Below the pieces are notes generated by a model, which did no database searches, had not been told where the DNA came from, and saw nothing but the letters and a program-made list of their open reading frames with translations. From Halocafeteria seosinensis (taxonomy: Eukaryota > Sar > Bigyra > Bicosoecida): DNA of 17,148 nucleotides. Of this stretch, positions 8,629-17,148 are shown piece after piece. Position numbers and translations under genes: made by a program. The stretch is taken from assembly GCA_001687465.1 (NCBI GenBank), contig LVLI01001961.1, forward strand, positions 1-17,148. Reading direction: 5' to 3'. The first letter of the stretch is position 1. The number at the start of each line of letters is the position of its first letter.

Positions 8629-9961
8629 TTATTGGCAGAAGAAAATGATTATATCGAACTTCTATGAAGAAACCGTACTTAGCAGGGGGAGAAGATGATA
8701 ATAGAAGATGGTGATTTGATCAGGGGAAGATACCGGTACTCCGTGTCTATGAAATCGGCACTCTCAATCGGGAAGCCTTGATACATGGATGCATTTCAGC
8801 ATGTATGGATGTCCAATTTTGCGTTTGATCGATTCCGTTGGCTGTATAATCCACCGACAACTATCTAACACCCGGGTAGTTCCTATCCGGTTGAGTTGTT
8901 GGAGTTGGCGACCACTACAACTGGTACTGTAGTTGCTAGAGCTGACTCTGCAATGCAGATACCGGGACACTTGGAGCTAGCGCCAATATTGCTATTAAGA
9001 GTACAAGTCGTGGTGAACTTGTTTTCCTTCAGTAGATTTTTGTCCACATTATGAATGGTATCGGCAGTACAGCTTGGATGCTCAATGACGGGATACAGTC
9101 GGGCGTAGATGCTAACAATACCATTGAGCCGTTATCTCAAGAGGTATTTGGCATTGTATCCGAATCGGCAATCCAACAAGAGTACAAGTTCCCGTCAATT
9201 AGTGATGCCGTCTACCTTGGTTTGACGGCCTTAGGTTAAATTTCTGCGGTACAAAGTTGAAACTTGTTCCCTGTCAACTTCAAGCTGGCTCTTTGTGCGT
9301 GTCTGCTAAAGCCTGTTAGTGCTGCCTGGTGAATTGTTCACTCATTTCTCTTTCACATGTTTTTCTTCTTTTTTGTGATAGTCTGCTTTTTCATTGAGTA
9401 AGCACATCAGGTGGTTTCATTCCTGCTGTCGCTTCCGAGAAACTAGGCTGCATCGCCCCTCCTCGGGAGCCCCCAGTTTTCCTTTTTGTAATTTCGGCAG
9501 CTGCGCCAAACCTCAAGCACCTGGGCTTGTACGCGTATTCGTCCTGCTATTACGGCGTGTGGAAGTGCCATCTTCGGCCTCAGATGCTAATTTGGCGGTT
9601 TTTACTCACCATTTTAGCCCCTCCCTAATTTGGCATTGGTACATAAGGGATATTGAAGTTTTGAAAGGTACGTGGAGCATTGAAGCTAGAAACTACAAAA
9701 AGGAAATGTAGGGGGAATGGGGTCCCCGGATCACTTGAAACACTAGTTTTTCGTCATGGTATTCGCTCTTCAGTTTGGTCGTTTGTGTGCTGGCTCGGGG
9801 TTTTCGTCCATTCTTCCAGTGATCCCTTTTTGTTGCGATGTTCGTTCTTGGAGCTTGGTCGTGTCCTTCTTTATGCAGGATTCGTGCCTCCCTGAGTGTT
9901 GACTCACGGCTTACGGTTAAAAGTCCGGTGTAAACAGTTCGCAAGCCAATCCGTTGTGGGT
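8629..9961. other. long gene-poor region upstream of the kinase
   Basis: These 1.3 kb hold no gene I can support. A plus ORF at 9051-9239 (62 residues, starting MNGIGSTAWMLNDG) has fair composition but no domain and is only possible. A plus ORF at 9394-9711 (105 residues) and a minus ORF at 9693-10013 look like chance. Near 9333-9390 there is a pyrimidine-rich tract; within it CTCATTTCTCTTTC (from 9341) looks like an initiator-type element and might mark a transcription start with a long 5' leader for the kinase. Donor- and acceptor-like sites exist at about 9666 (gtacgt) and 9878 (ttatgcag), so a 5' UTR intron is possible. Confidence 0.4.
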
Positions 9962-11495
9962 ATGGGAAATAAAGAAAGCAAATTCCAGCAACCCTACGGG
10001 GAATGCGGAACACAAGGGCGTAACATGCCTGAAATGCCTCATGAGCGCCCGAGGAAAGCGAGAAAAGGAGGTAAACCAGTTCGCAACATCTCGAGAGGAT
10101 CCGAAAACGGTACGGATGTGAAGCGCAGCAAGACAGGAGCAGGAAACCAGTCCCCGCAAAATGGCAACAAGAATGGAACAGGGAACGGACAGCAGCAACA
10201 ACAGGACAACCTAAACTTTGAAATCGAGCGAAGGTTTTCGACCGCGGTTACAAATGACAGGACCGAAGTTTCCCTAAGCATCGATCAGTTCGAATTGTTG
10301 AAACTCCTCGGAAGGGGAAGTTATGGCAAAGTAATGTTGGTGAAGAAAATTGATGACAACAAGTTATATGCAATGAAGATATTGAAGAAGAGCGAATTGT
10401 ATGTTTCAGAACCTCATTTCACTACTTATCTAGAACGAGTTTTGATGGACTCTAGTTATTACTGTTGCAGGTTAAAACGCAATCAAATAGCCCATACAAA
10501 AACTGAGAGGAGAGTACTACAGGCTGTGCGGCATCCTTTTATCGTCGAGTTAAAATTTGCGTGGCAAACCCGTGATAAACTTTATCTGGTGACCGACTAT
10601 GCACCTGGAGGAGAGCTATTTTTCTGGCTGAAGCGCCAACGAGCATTTAGTCAGGCACTTGTACAGCTCTACGCTGCCGAACTAGTGCTTGCTATTGAGC
10701 ATCTACATAGCAAGGATGTTGTTTACCGGTAAGTACATTTCGTCTTGGTTCTTACATCAGATTTCGTCGACTATTCCAGCAATACACTTCTACAGGGACC
10801 TGAAACCGGAGAACGTACTACTTGACTCCAATGGCCATATCAAATTAACCGATTTTGGTCTTTCCAAAGAGTCCGTTACAGGATTTGGAGCTGAAGGTGG
10901 GACACAGACGTTTTGTGGAACTCCGGAATATTTAGCTCCCGAAATTTTGTGCCGGGCGGGCCATGGAAAAGCAGTAGATTGGTGGAGCCTTGGAACCCTC
11001 TTGTATGAAATGCTTGCTGGTCTGCCTCCTTTCTATGACACTAATGTGCAGACAATGTACCAAAAGATAATGGAAGCCCCTTTGCAATTTCCTGACTATT
11101 TCTGGCCCGAAACAAAGTCTCTCCTGTCAGGAATGCTACAGCGCGACGTAACAAAGAGGCTAGGTTATCGTGGGGCTGACGAAATAAAATCGCATCCTTT
11201 TTTCCATGGTTTGGATTGGGACGCTGTTTTATCCCGCAAGATTGAGCCTATGTTCCGGCCACCAGCTCCCACAAATGAGACTGATGTGCGCAACTTCGAA
11301 GCAGAATTTACTGATGCTCCGGCCATCGATAGTCTCGATGACAAGAGGGATGGCCCTCTATCCACCACAGCGGCCGAAAAAACTCACTTTGAGGATTTTA
11401 CATACGTTGGTGAAAGCCGTATGGGAAGGAGCTCTGGAGGTGGTTCATTCGCAAGCGGCTTCATGGAAGGTTTATCCTTCTGTGAAGCCAAGTAG
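9962..11495 (+). CDS. AGC-family Ser/Thr protein kinase (S6K/AKT/SCH9-like), predicted N-myristoylated
   Basis: Three exons (9962-10398, 10471-10728, 10796-11495) with introns of 72 and 67 bp give 464 residues. The ATG at 9962 gives MGNKES, a good N-myristoylation signal (Gly2, Ser6). Residues 10-100 are basic and Asn/Gly/Gln-rich with a short poly-Gln run. The kinase domain (about 110-370) has the Gly loop GRGSYGKV (117-124), Lys139, catalytic YRDLKPEN (Asp233), DFG (Asp251) and the PDK1-type activation loop [10 protein letters not shown] (Thr270). The C-tail ends with the hydrophobic motif FEDFTY (Phe430, Phe433, Thr434), the site TORC2- or TOR-type kinases phosphorylate in this group. There is no PH or C2 domain; the lipid anchor could replace it. 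It is probably a growth or nutrient-signalling kinase. It converges on the pseudouridine synthase gene 144 bp away. Confidence 0.96.
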
Positions 11496-11639
11496 GTCGG
11501 CTTGGCATAGGCCAACAGTGGCCCTCAGGCCCCACCCAATATTTCTGAGGATCTGTACAGTGGGGAAATCAGAAAGGGAAAGCAAGCATCGTTTTCCAGC
11601 AATATCGCCTAAACAATGAGGGAGGGCGCTGTAAGGCGT

Positions 11640-12869
11640 CTAATGACGGTGTTCGAATTCTGCACATTCGCGGAGCAAGAAACGAGGAGCCTTCGCTTCT
11701 AAGGCACATCCCGGTGGAATGTTATTCAGGGAAAAGCATCCGTACTGCTCTCGTTTAAGCGTTTTAACAATAACATTGAATTTGCCAGCTAATTTCTTGA
11801 TTTCCCTATTTTTCCCCTCTGTCAATACAATTCTCAGCCAAGAGTGGTGGCCTTTTGTTGAAAGAATGGACACCAATGCCGGTTGATATTGCACTCCGTC
11901 TATCGTAGTCCCTTTCTCTAACACCTTCACCATTCTGTCCAAGTTTCGCGGCTGCAGCGTACACCAATCGTCGTGCCCGTAGAAGAACAGGTAAAAGAAA
12001 GAAAAAAGTGTTAACAGGAACGTACGTTACCAAAGACCTTTACCCGATAAACCCGTTTAAATTCTCCAGAGGGATGCTCCAAATAGCGCGCAAGAGCTCC
12101 ATCCTTTGTAAACACTATCAGACCCTCGCTCTTAAAATCTAATCTTCCCTGAAGTCGATGGAATATCACGCGTCAACGAAGCAACTTCAAGAGCTCATTG
12201 TATAATGTGCGACATACCACAGCAATAACATTGTTAGGCAAGCCCATACTATGCAATCGTGAAAAAATGGTCGGTCTTCCCTGCAGTACATTCATATTCT
12301 CCAAGCATCGGCACGCTGCAGTTTTTGTCTCGTTTCCGACTTACATCTGGATCATGTCGTGTAACCAACTCATTCGGCAATTTATGCACGAGATATATCT
12401 GGCTGTTCGGGTAGCTTCCAGGCACACGCATGGCTCCTTGTACAGGTATCCTTATTCCATCGACTTTGACCACGTCGGTATTGCTCACAATAGTTCCCGG
12501 TGCATCTGGTGGTTGCCCATTAACTTTGACCCGCTTGGTGTACAGTAAGCTCTCACATTCCCGACGAGAACCATACCCCAGTCTTGATAGTATCTTCGAT
12601 AAACGTTCCTGAGTAGGTGTTGGAGTTGTCTGTCGATAACCTGACAATAATGGTTGCTGCTTCTTCTCGGTATGTCCATACATTAAGTTGTTCAGCTTGG
12701 AACTCCTTAACCCTCTTCCTCCTTCAATGGTTCGCTCAGACTGACGTCGGGGCAGAGTCGTGGAGATGATCCTCCTCTGTAAAGAGCTGCTATATGCTCC
12801 CAGTGTATCGTGTTGTCTCCGGAGGAAACTCCATGCTAGCCGATGGGGTTTCCCTAGTATACTGTTCAT
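11640..12869 (-). CDS. RsuA/RluB/RluE-type pseudouridine synthase with S4 domain, probably organellar
   Basis: Four exons (12345-12869, 12218-12280, 12026-12148, 11640-11951) with introns of 64, 69 and 74 bp, all phase 0, give 340 residues. The frame is open to a GTG at 12878, but the first ATG is 12869 (MNSILGK). Residues 1-50 are Arg/Ser-rich with few acidic residues, like a mitochondrial or plastid import peptide. The S4 RNA-binding domain covers about 88-140 (RLSKILSRLGYGSRRECESL). The synthase domain then has VHKLPNELVTRHDPDGRPT, the catalytic stretch GRLDFKSEGL (Asp200), YRVKVFG and EGKNREIKKL. The enzyme isomerises a uridine in rRNA, by family most likely organellar large- or small-subunit rRNA. 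Exon 2 is only 63 nt. It diverges from the Hrd3-like gene. Confidence 0.94.
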
Positions 12870-13340
12870 TTTTGACACCCACTAGCTACCCATATTATAG
12901 ATAAACACAATGCCTGCTGTGCCAATCAACTCATTCGATTCTACGACTCTATGTACTATGTTATAAAGGTGTAGACAACAAGCAACAACAGCCGCCGTCG
13001 CCGACTGGATTGATTGACCTTGTCCCTCTACGGGATGATGGACACCATTCCGGCCTCGCACGCACGAATAGAGGACTATTCTACTCTGTTCTATGTCACA
13101 GTAGTTGTCAGTCGATTATACGTCAGACAGAACTGTATACCATATAAAGCTAGGGGCACTTGCTGCCTGGAAGAGGCGAAAACGATGGATAATAAGGGTG
13201 TAGCGCAGTCCGTGTACCATGACGATACGATAAATTGCTCCTCGAATGACAGTGACCTGCATTCGAAGGTAAATACAACCATACAGAGGCGTCGAACAGG
13301 ACGAACAAGATATCGCCGACATTTGTCGGCTCGAAGCGGC
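12870..13340. promoter_or_regulatory. divergent promoter region, pseudouridine synthase / Hrd3-like gene
   Basis: These 471 bp separate the two divergent starts. TATAAAG occurs at 12962-12968 and at 13143-13149 on the plus strand; the second lies 36 nt before an in-frame ATG at 13185 with a strong context (acgATGG) and 192 nt before the 13341 start chosen for the Hrd3-like protein. The plus frame is open through this stretch, so part of it may be coding (an N-terminal extension). I see no repeat or RNA gene. Confidence 0.35.
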
Positions 13341-16255
13341 ATGTCTTTCGCTACTGCAACCATGCTTCTCGTGGCATCCGTGTATACAACAGGAGCCAAA
13401 GCAGGTAAGCAAAGAGATGCGCAGGTAGAATATGTTCGTGTATTTCGCCAGTGCGGTGCTCTCTCTTGTATTTCACCACAGACACAGATGGCCCGATTGA
13501 GGTATCCAACCGCGAACTGTCGCCGCAGGAGCATTATGAGTTGGCTGAAACTTATAGGTACGCATGATGCGACGTACCCGAAGGTCGTTCGGAGCACATT
13601 CACATTGTCGAACCGACGTTATGGTCATGCAGACGGCAACCTGACAGAGACTTCAAGAAATCCCTCCAACATTACTGGAAGGCAGCGCATCTTGTACCTA
13701 CGGAAGCGCAAGACAGCAATCACTGCTTCATACACTCATCCGAGATCACAGATCCTTTTTCCTGTGCTGCGGTAACTGCGCTAGCAGATATATATCTAGT
13801 TGGATGGAAAGGAGTGGTAGCAGCCGACGTTCGATGCGCGGTCCGGTTATACAACGAATCCTCCCTGTGCGGCAATGAGACCGGGCAATACGTTGTTGGA
13901 GTGCTGTCATCTCACGGTTTATTTGGCTTTCCAAAAAGCGAAGCCACTGCCATTCTACATTACCATTTTGCTGCATTAGGCGGCAATCATGCGGCGCAGG
14001 GTGCTTTGGGCTACAGACATCAAATGGGAATCTACGTACCGACGAAGTGCTCGTCGGCAGCTCTCTATCTCTCTGCAGCAAATCAAAACGAAGTCAAGCA
14101 GGCTTTACCCCAGGAATACACCGTGCCACCAAAGAAACAGCGATTGTCTGAGGATTCATTTGATTCTATTGGGAGTTCCGAGACAGATGAGACCCAGCTC
14201 ACACAGTATTTTTTGAACTCTGCCGGCTTGGGGCACTCCCGTGCTCAAATTGCCTTGGGTCATTTTTATTACTATGGCATAAGATCGCTTCCAAGAAATT
14301 TTCGAATGGCAGCGAAATATCTTCATGAAGCTTTAGTGCCTGTTGTTCAGGCGATTGAGTCGCAAGACTCGGAAGCAGCCACTTCGAAAGAGCTATCGGT
14401 GTTGGAAGACATTGTACCAGGCAGCAGTACTGCAATGGCTATCTTGGGCCAGCTTTATTTTGAAGGATTAGGCGTCGACCGAAATGTGGAAGCTGGAATT
14501 GACTTTCTTAGTGAGGTTGCCAATCGGGGCCACCCCATGGCACTCATGTCACTTGCGAAGGCGTACTTGTTCGGCATCGGTGTTTCCCAAGACGTCTCGC
14601 ATGCCATGACATTGCTAAGCAAGGCTGCGTCAATGGGCTACGCCGATGCTCACTATAATCTCGGAATTATGTATTTGACTGCCGGACGAAGTAGGAGACT
14701 GCAAGACTTAGCAAAACAGTATCTGACCTCAGAGGAACAAGCCGACAGGGCACTAGCCGAAATCCAGGAAAGAATTACTCGCAATTTCCGGATGGCGCAG
14801 AAGCATTTGTCTACTTGTGCCAACAATGGCCATGTAAATTGTGCGTATGCGTTTGCGCAAATGCACCTACATGGAATTGGGCTAGAAACCAGTTGCTCCG
14901 CTGCGCTTCAGTACTTGACTAAAGCCCTACAGAATGGGAAACACTCTTTGTCACTGCAAGCAGCATATCTCTTACTGGTTGAAGCGGAAGCCCATGAAAG
15001 CACATTGACTACGCTGAAATCGTTTATTCAAGAGTCGTTTACGACCCCATTCATGTCAATGAAATCGGCAGTGGAATCTACTTGGGACAATTTTGCTCTC
15101 TCTCCAACGACTGGTCCCAAAGCACAAAGCCTGGACGACACGGACAGCGGAAGGTCAACGTCGTTTAAGTTTGGCGACAGGAAGCTGCTTGACACGGGGA
15201 CAACCCAGATTACGGATGCTTCCCCTTTATGGGGACATTACGATATTGAACCGGCAGGCTCTCCCACCTCCCTAAAACTTGCATCCCTACTCAAATACCT
15301 TCTCGCCGCTGAGGAGGGCTTCGAATTAGCACAGTGGAACGCAGCAATCCTTTTAGACAAGTTTCAAGACGAGGTAGAAGAGGCTATGCGTGAGCTCTTT
15401 GGATCTAGTACGAATGTTAGGCAAACGACGGAAAACCTCCTGGAGCGGGCGGCTTCTCAGAATAATGTAGACGCTTACCTTAAGCGCGGTGATTACCGAT
15501 ACTACGGGAGCGCCGCAAATGACATTGCTCCAGATTCGGCCGAGGCTGCAGCTTACTATCGTACGGCGGCTGATATGGGAAACCCGCAGGCAATGTACAA
15601 CATTGGTATGATGTACGAAGAGGGAGATGGGTTGCCTGCGGACCTTCATTTGGCAAAGCGGTTCTATGATATGTCACTCGGAAAGAGTGGAGATTCTCTC
15701 TTTCCAGTTAAAATTGCTAAGGCCCGGCTCTGGCTGCGAGCCATCTGGTGGGCTGTGTATGAAAGAAATGAGGATCTGCTATCCCGAGAATCGTTTTTAC
15801 AAGAAATTCGTCCCTCCGAAGTCATTCAATTGATACAATCAACTATCGAAATTTTGCTGGATGCTTTTCACTCCGAATTAGAAAATTTTATTGCACCAGA
15901 GCATCCAACTAAATCTGCTAAAGGGGAGGATCAACAACCGGAAGACGATAAATCTACACAACAACAGGATACGATGGCACCCGACTCAGAGTACCAAAAT
16001 GAAGAAGGAAAAACCTCGGCGGATCGACCACTTGCACATGCTCAAAAGAAGTATTCACGGCGCCAAGCCGAAGCTACTCCGCCATTTTCTACCCGAGTGT
16101 ACACGGCATATCAAGATGTACTTGCGTGGTTGGACGCACGAACGGTGGCATTTCTCCTGCTGATAGGCTTGGTATATTTTCGTGACGCTATCCGCCATTG
16201 GCGTAATCAAGCTGCCATGGCCGCTGCCAATGAGGAACCACCCGCGCACCAATGA
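13341..16255 (+). CDS. HRD3: Hrd3/SEL1L-type ERAD receptor with SEL1 repeats
   Basis: Three exons (13341-13404, 13482-13557, 13633-16255) with introns of 77 and 75 bp give 920 residues. Hrd3/SEL1L recruits misfolded proteins in the ER lumen to the Hrd1 ubiquitin ligase. The start at 13341 gives a signal peptide (ATATMLLVASVYTTGAKA). SEL1 repeats come in three blocks, roughly 110-210, 250-500 and 640-770, with units such as AILGQLYFEGLGVDRNVEAG, MSLAKAYLFGIGVSQDV and MYNIGMMYEEGDGLPADL. An acidic/Gln-rich linker at about 805-850 precedes a single membrane helix (TVAFLLLIGLVYF, 884-896) and a 24-residue cytosolic tail ending EEPPAHQ. This type I layout and the spaced repeat blocks match the family. 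A second ATG at 13185 would add 52 basic residues. The acceptor before exon 2 (cacagacacag) could shift by 6 nt. Confidence 0.95.
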
Positions 16256-16391
16256 GGGAGTTCGAGAATGGTATTTGAGTAGTATCGCAGAATATTCATT
16301 GGCGTAGTCAAGCCGCTGTGGCCGCTGCCGATGAGGAACCACCCGCGCAGCAATGGAGGGAGTTCGAGAATGGTTTTCGAGTAGTTTTGCG
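16196..16391 (+). repeat. tandem duplication (period 101 bp) of the Hrd3-like gene 3' end
   Basis: A unit starting CATTGGCGTA at 16196 (last 19 sense codons, stop and early 3' UTR of the Hrd3-like gene) recurs at 16297 with CATTGGCGTA and the same layout through GGGAGTTCGAGAATGG and GAGTAGT. The copies differ at scattered bases, and copy 2 has one inserted base that changes the stop codon. Copy 2 keeps the tail frame (HWRSQAAVAAADEEPPAQQ versus HWRNQAAMAAANEEPPAHQ) and then reads on 38 codons to a TGA. A 23-nt piece (GAGGGAGTTCGAGAATGG and on) appears a third time at 16423-16445. Confidence 0.85.
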
Positions 16392-16410
16392 GAGCGCAAT
16401 CACATCCCTC

Positions 16411-16456
16411 AGAGATAATAACGAGGGAGTTCGAGAATGGTTTTCAGAGATAATAG
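16411..16456 (+). repeat. short partial third copy with flanking AGAGATAATA repeats
   Basis: The partial third copy at 16423-16445 is flanked by AGAGATAATA at 16411 and again at about 16446. This suggests a further small slippage or recombination event at the distal end of the tail duplication. Confidence 0.6.
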
Positions 16457-16766
16457 CATCCTTCCTTTTATGACCTTTGTGCTGCTAGGAGGCCGCACGT
16501 TCCGAACTCTATAAAGTGGGTTTTCTCACTCATAAATTCACAAGATTTTACCACTTTTTTTTTTTTCCCTACCCTTCTGGGTGACATGGCGAGGTTTTAG
16601 AATACCTCTACTCCGTACTTAATCGTATGTCTTTGGTATAGCTAGTCGTGGGGCAGTAGAGGAAGTATAAGATGGGGGAAGTTGACAAGACGTAAATCTT
16701 GACAGTCAATTTATTAAGGATTTTGTTCTTCGTTTTTTGTACATCTAAATACAAAAAATGTCAAAC
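16457..16766. other. spacer between the Hrd3-like gene and the 28S 3' end
   Basis: About 310 bp with no gene. It holds a run of 12 T at 16555-16566 (12 A in the direction of rRNA transcription) and a TATAAAG-like string near 16511. It would contain the polyadenylation region of the plus-strand gene and the external spacer and Pol I stop for the minus-strand rRNA. I can identify neither signal firmly. Confidence 0.4.
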
Positions 16767-17148
16767 ACAAATCGGAAAATGGAAGGCTTAATCTCAGCGG
16801 ATCGTAAGGCAAGCTTACTCTCACGCTTACAATACCCCATCTCAGGAAAGTCGTCTACAATAGATTTATCTTTCCGGATAGTGCCAGTTGGTATGCTGGT
16901 AGGATCCAGGGACTGCCTCTACAAGAGAGAAAGTCCTATTGTCACTCCCGTCTTATCCGGTCAGGTAAAATATCGTCGCTTATCAGCTCGGATTCTGGCT
17001 TAGAGGCGTTCAGCCATAATCCTACACATGATAGCTTCGCGGCACTGCCTGTTCAGGCAACCGCATGAACCAATTATGTGACCCAACGGTTCCTCTCGTA
17101 CTGAGTTGGATTACTGTCGCGACAACGGTCTCATCAGTAGGGTAAAAC
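16767..17148 (-). rRNA. 28S-type large-subunit rRNA, 3' end (partial)
   Basis: The minus strand reads as the last about 380 nt of eukaryotic nuclear LSU rRNA. It contains the sarcin-ricin loop AGTACGAGAGGAACC (17088-17102), then GCCGCGAAGCTATCATG, GGATTATGGCTGAACGCCTC (a universally known LSU stretch), GGGGTATTGTAAGC and ACGATCCGCTGAGATTAAGC, ending near GATTTGT. I place the mature 3' end at about 16767 by comparison with the remembered yeast 25S end. The 5' part lies beyond the window. The stretch between the GCTGATAAGC region and GGGGTATTGTAAGC looks about 40-50 nt shorter than in yeast. The gene faces the Hrd3-like gene. Confidence 0.95.
17088..17102 (-). other. sarcin-ricin loop of the LSU rRNA
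   Basis: The minus strand reads AGTACGAGAGGAACC, the conserved loop where elongation factors bind the large subunit and which ribosome-inactivating proteins attack. It is intact here. Confidence 0.95.

Noticed and set aside
8781-8815. ATACATG / CATGTAT inverted pair
   Set aside because: It is a short, AT-rich, imperfect pair with no context, likely chance.
13091-13603. Minus-strand ORF of 170 codons
   Set aside because: It overlaps the first two exons of the Hrd3-like gene antisense, and its composition is not protein-like.
13014-13775. Single 253-codon plus-strand ORF upstream of the Hrd3-like frame
   Set aside because: Only part of it (exon 1) is used. Past 13404 it reads through an intron in a frame without SEL1-type sequence, while splicing links to the Hrd3 frame in phase.
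16055-16399. Minus-strand ORF with an internal repeated ENHSRTPS / YHSRTPS pattern
   Set aside because: The repeat is only the antisense image of the duplicated Hrd3-like tail.
16758-17003. Plus-strand ORF of 81 codons
   Set aside because: It is antisense to the LSU rRNA.
1-17148. tRNA genes, CRISPR arrays, insertion sequences or transposase genes
   Set aside because: No cloverleaf-type A/B boxes, no regularly spaced repeats and no transposase motifs were seen on either strand.

Overview
This window is nuclear DNA from a compact-genome eukaryote. It ends in the 3' end of a eukaryotic large-subunit rRNA gene on the minus strand. Its protein genes carry canonical GT-AG spliceosomal introns that restore conserved domain frames in seven genes; 15 of the 16 introns I could place are 64-77 bp, and one is 94 bp. 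Genes are densely packed, and GC content looks moderate. The protein set is a generic eukaryotic one: Hrd3/SEL1L, an AGC kinase, an ENT transporter and an organelle-type pseudouridine synthase. This fits a small-genome protist such as a unicellular alga or a stramenopile, but I cannot name the lineage from sequence alone.

Layout from left to right. Bases 1-770 hold a possible 3' gene remnant and a small predicted one-helix membrane protein (minus). An intronless, bacterial-looking VOC/glyoxalase-fold gene (plus, 770-1135) follows. Then a head-to-tail run on the minus strand spans 7317 down to about 1235: an equilibrative nucleoside transporter (3 exons), an alpha-helical ARM/HEAT-like protein (4 exons), a doubtful 78-residue ORF, an ankyrin-ADP-ribosylglycohydrolase fusion (4 exons), and a small unknown helical protein. 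Gaps in this run are often under 60 bp. Bases 7318-8006 are mostly non-coding. A 175-residue Ser/Thr-rich protein with an acidic tryptophan tail lies at 8007-8628. A gene-poor stretch of about 1.3 kb follows and leads into a probable N-myristoylated AGC kinase of the S6K/AKT/SCH9 type (9962-11495, 3 exons).

An RsuA/RluB-type pseudouridine synthase (minus, 11640-12869, 4 exons) converges on the kinase. It diverges from a 920-residue Hrd3/SEL1L-type ERAD receptor (plus, 13341-16255, 3 exons). The end of the Hrd3 gene has been tandemly duplicated just past its stop codon. About 500 bp further on lies the 3' end of the 28S-type rRNA, facing the other way.

The genes do not form one pathway. They are housekeeping functions: ER protein quality control, growth signalling, nucleoside transport, organellar RNA modification and ADP-ribose metabolism. 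I did not find an obvious new multi-gene system. The most notable features are the duplicated Hrd3 tail next to rDNA, the ankyrin-ADP-ribosylglycohydrolase fusion whose ankyrin exons are exactly 102 nt each, the stop-free 72-nt kinase intron, and the small protein with a paired tryptophan tail.
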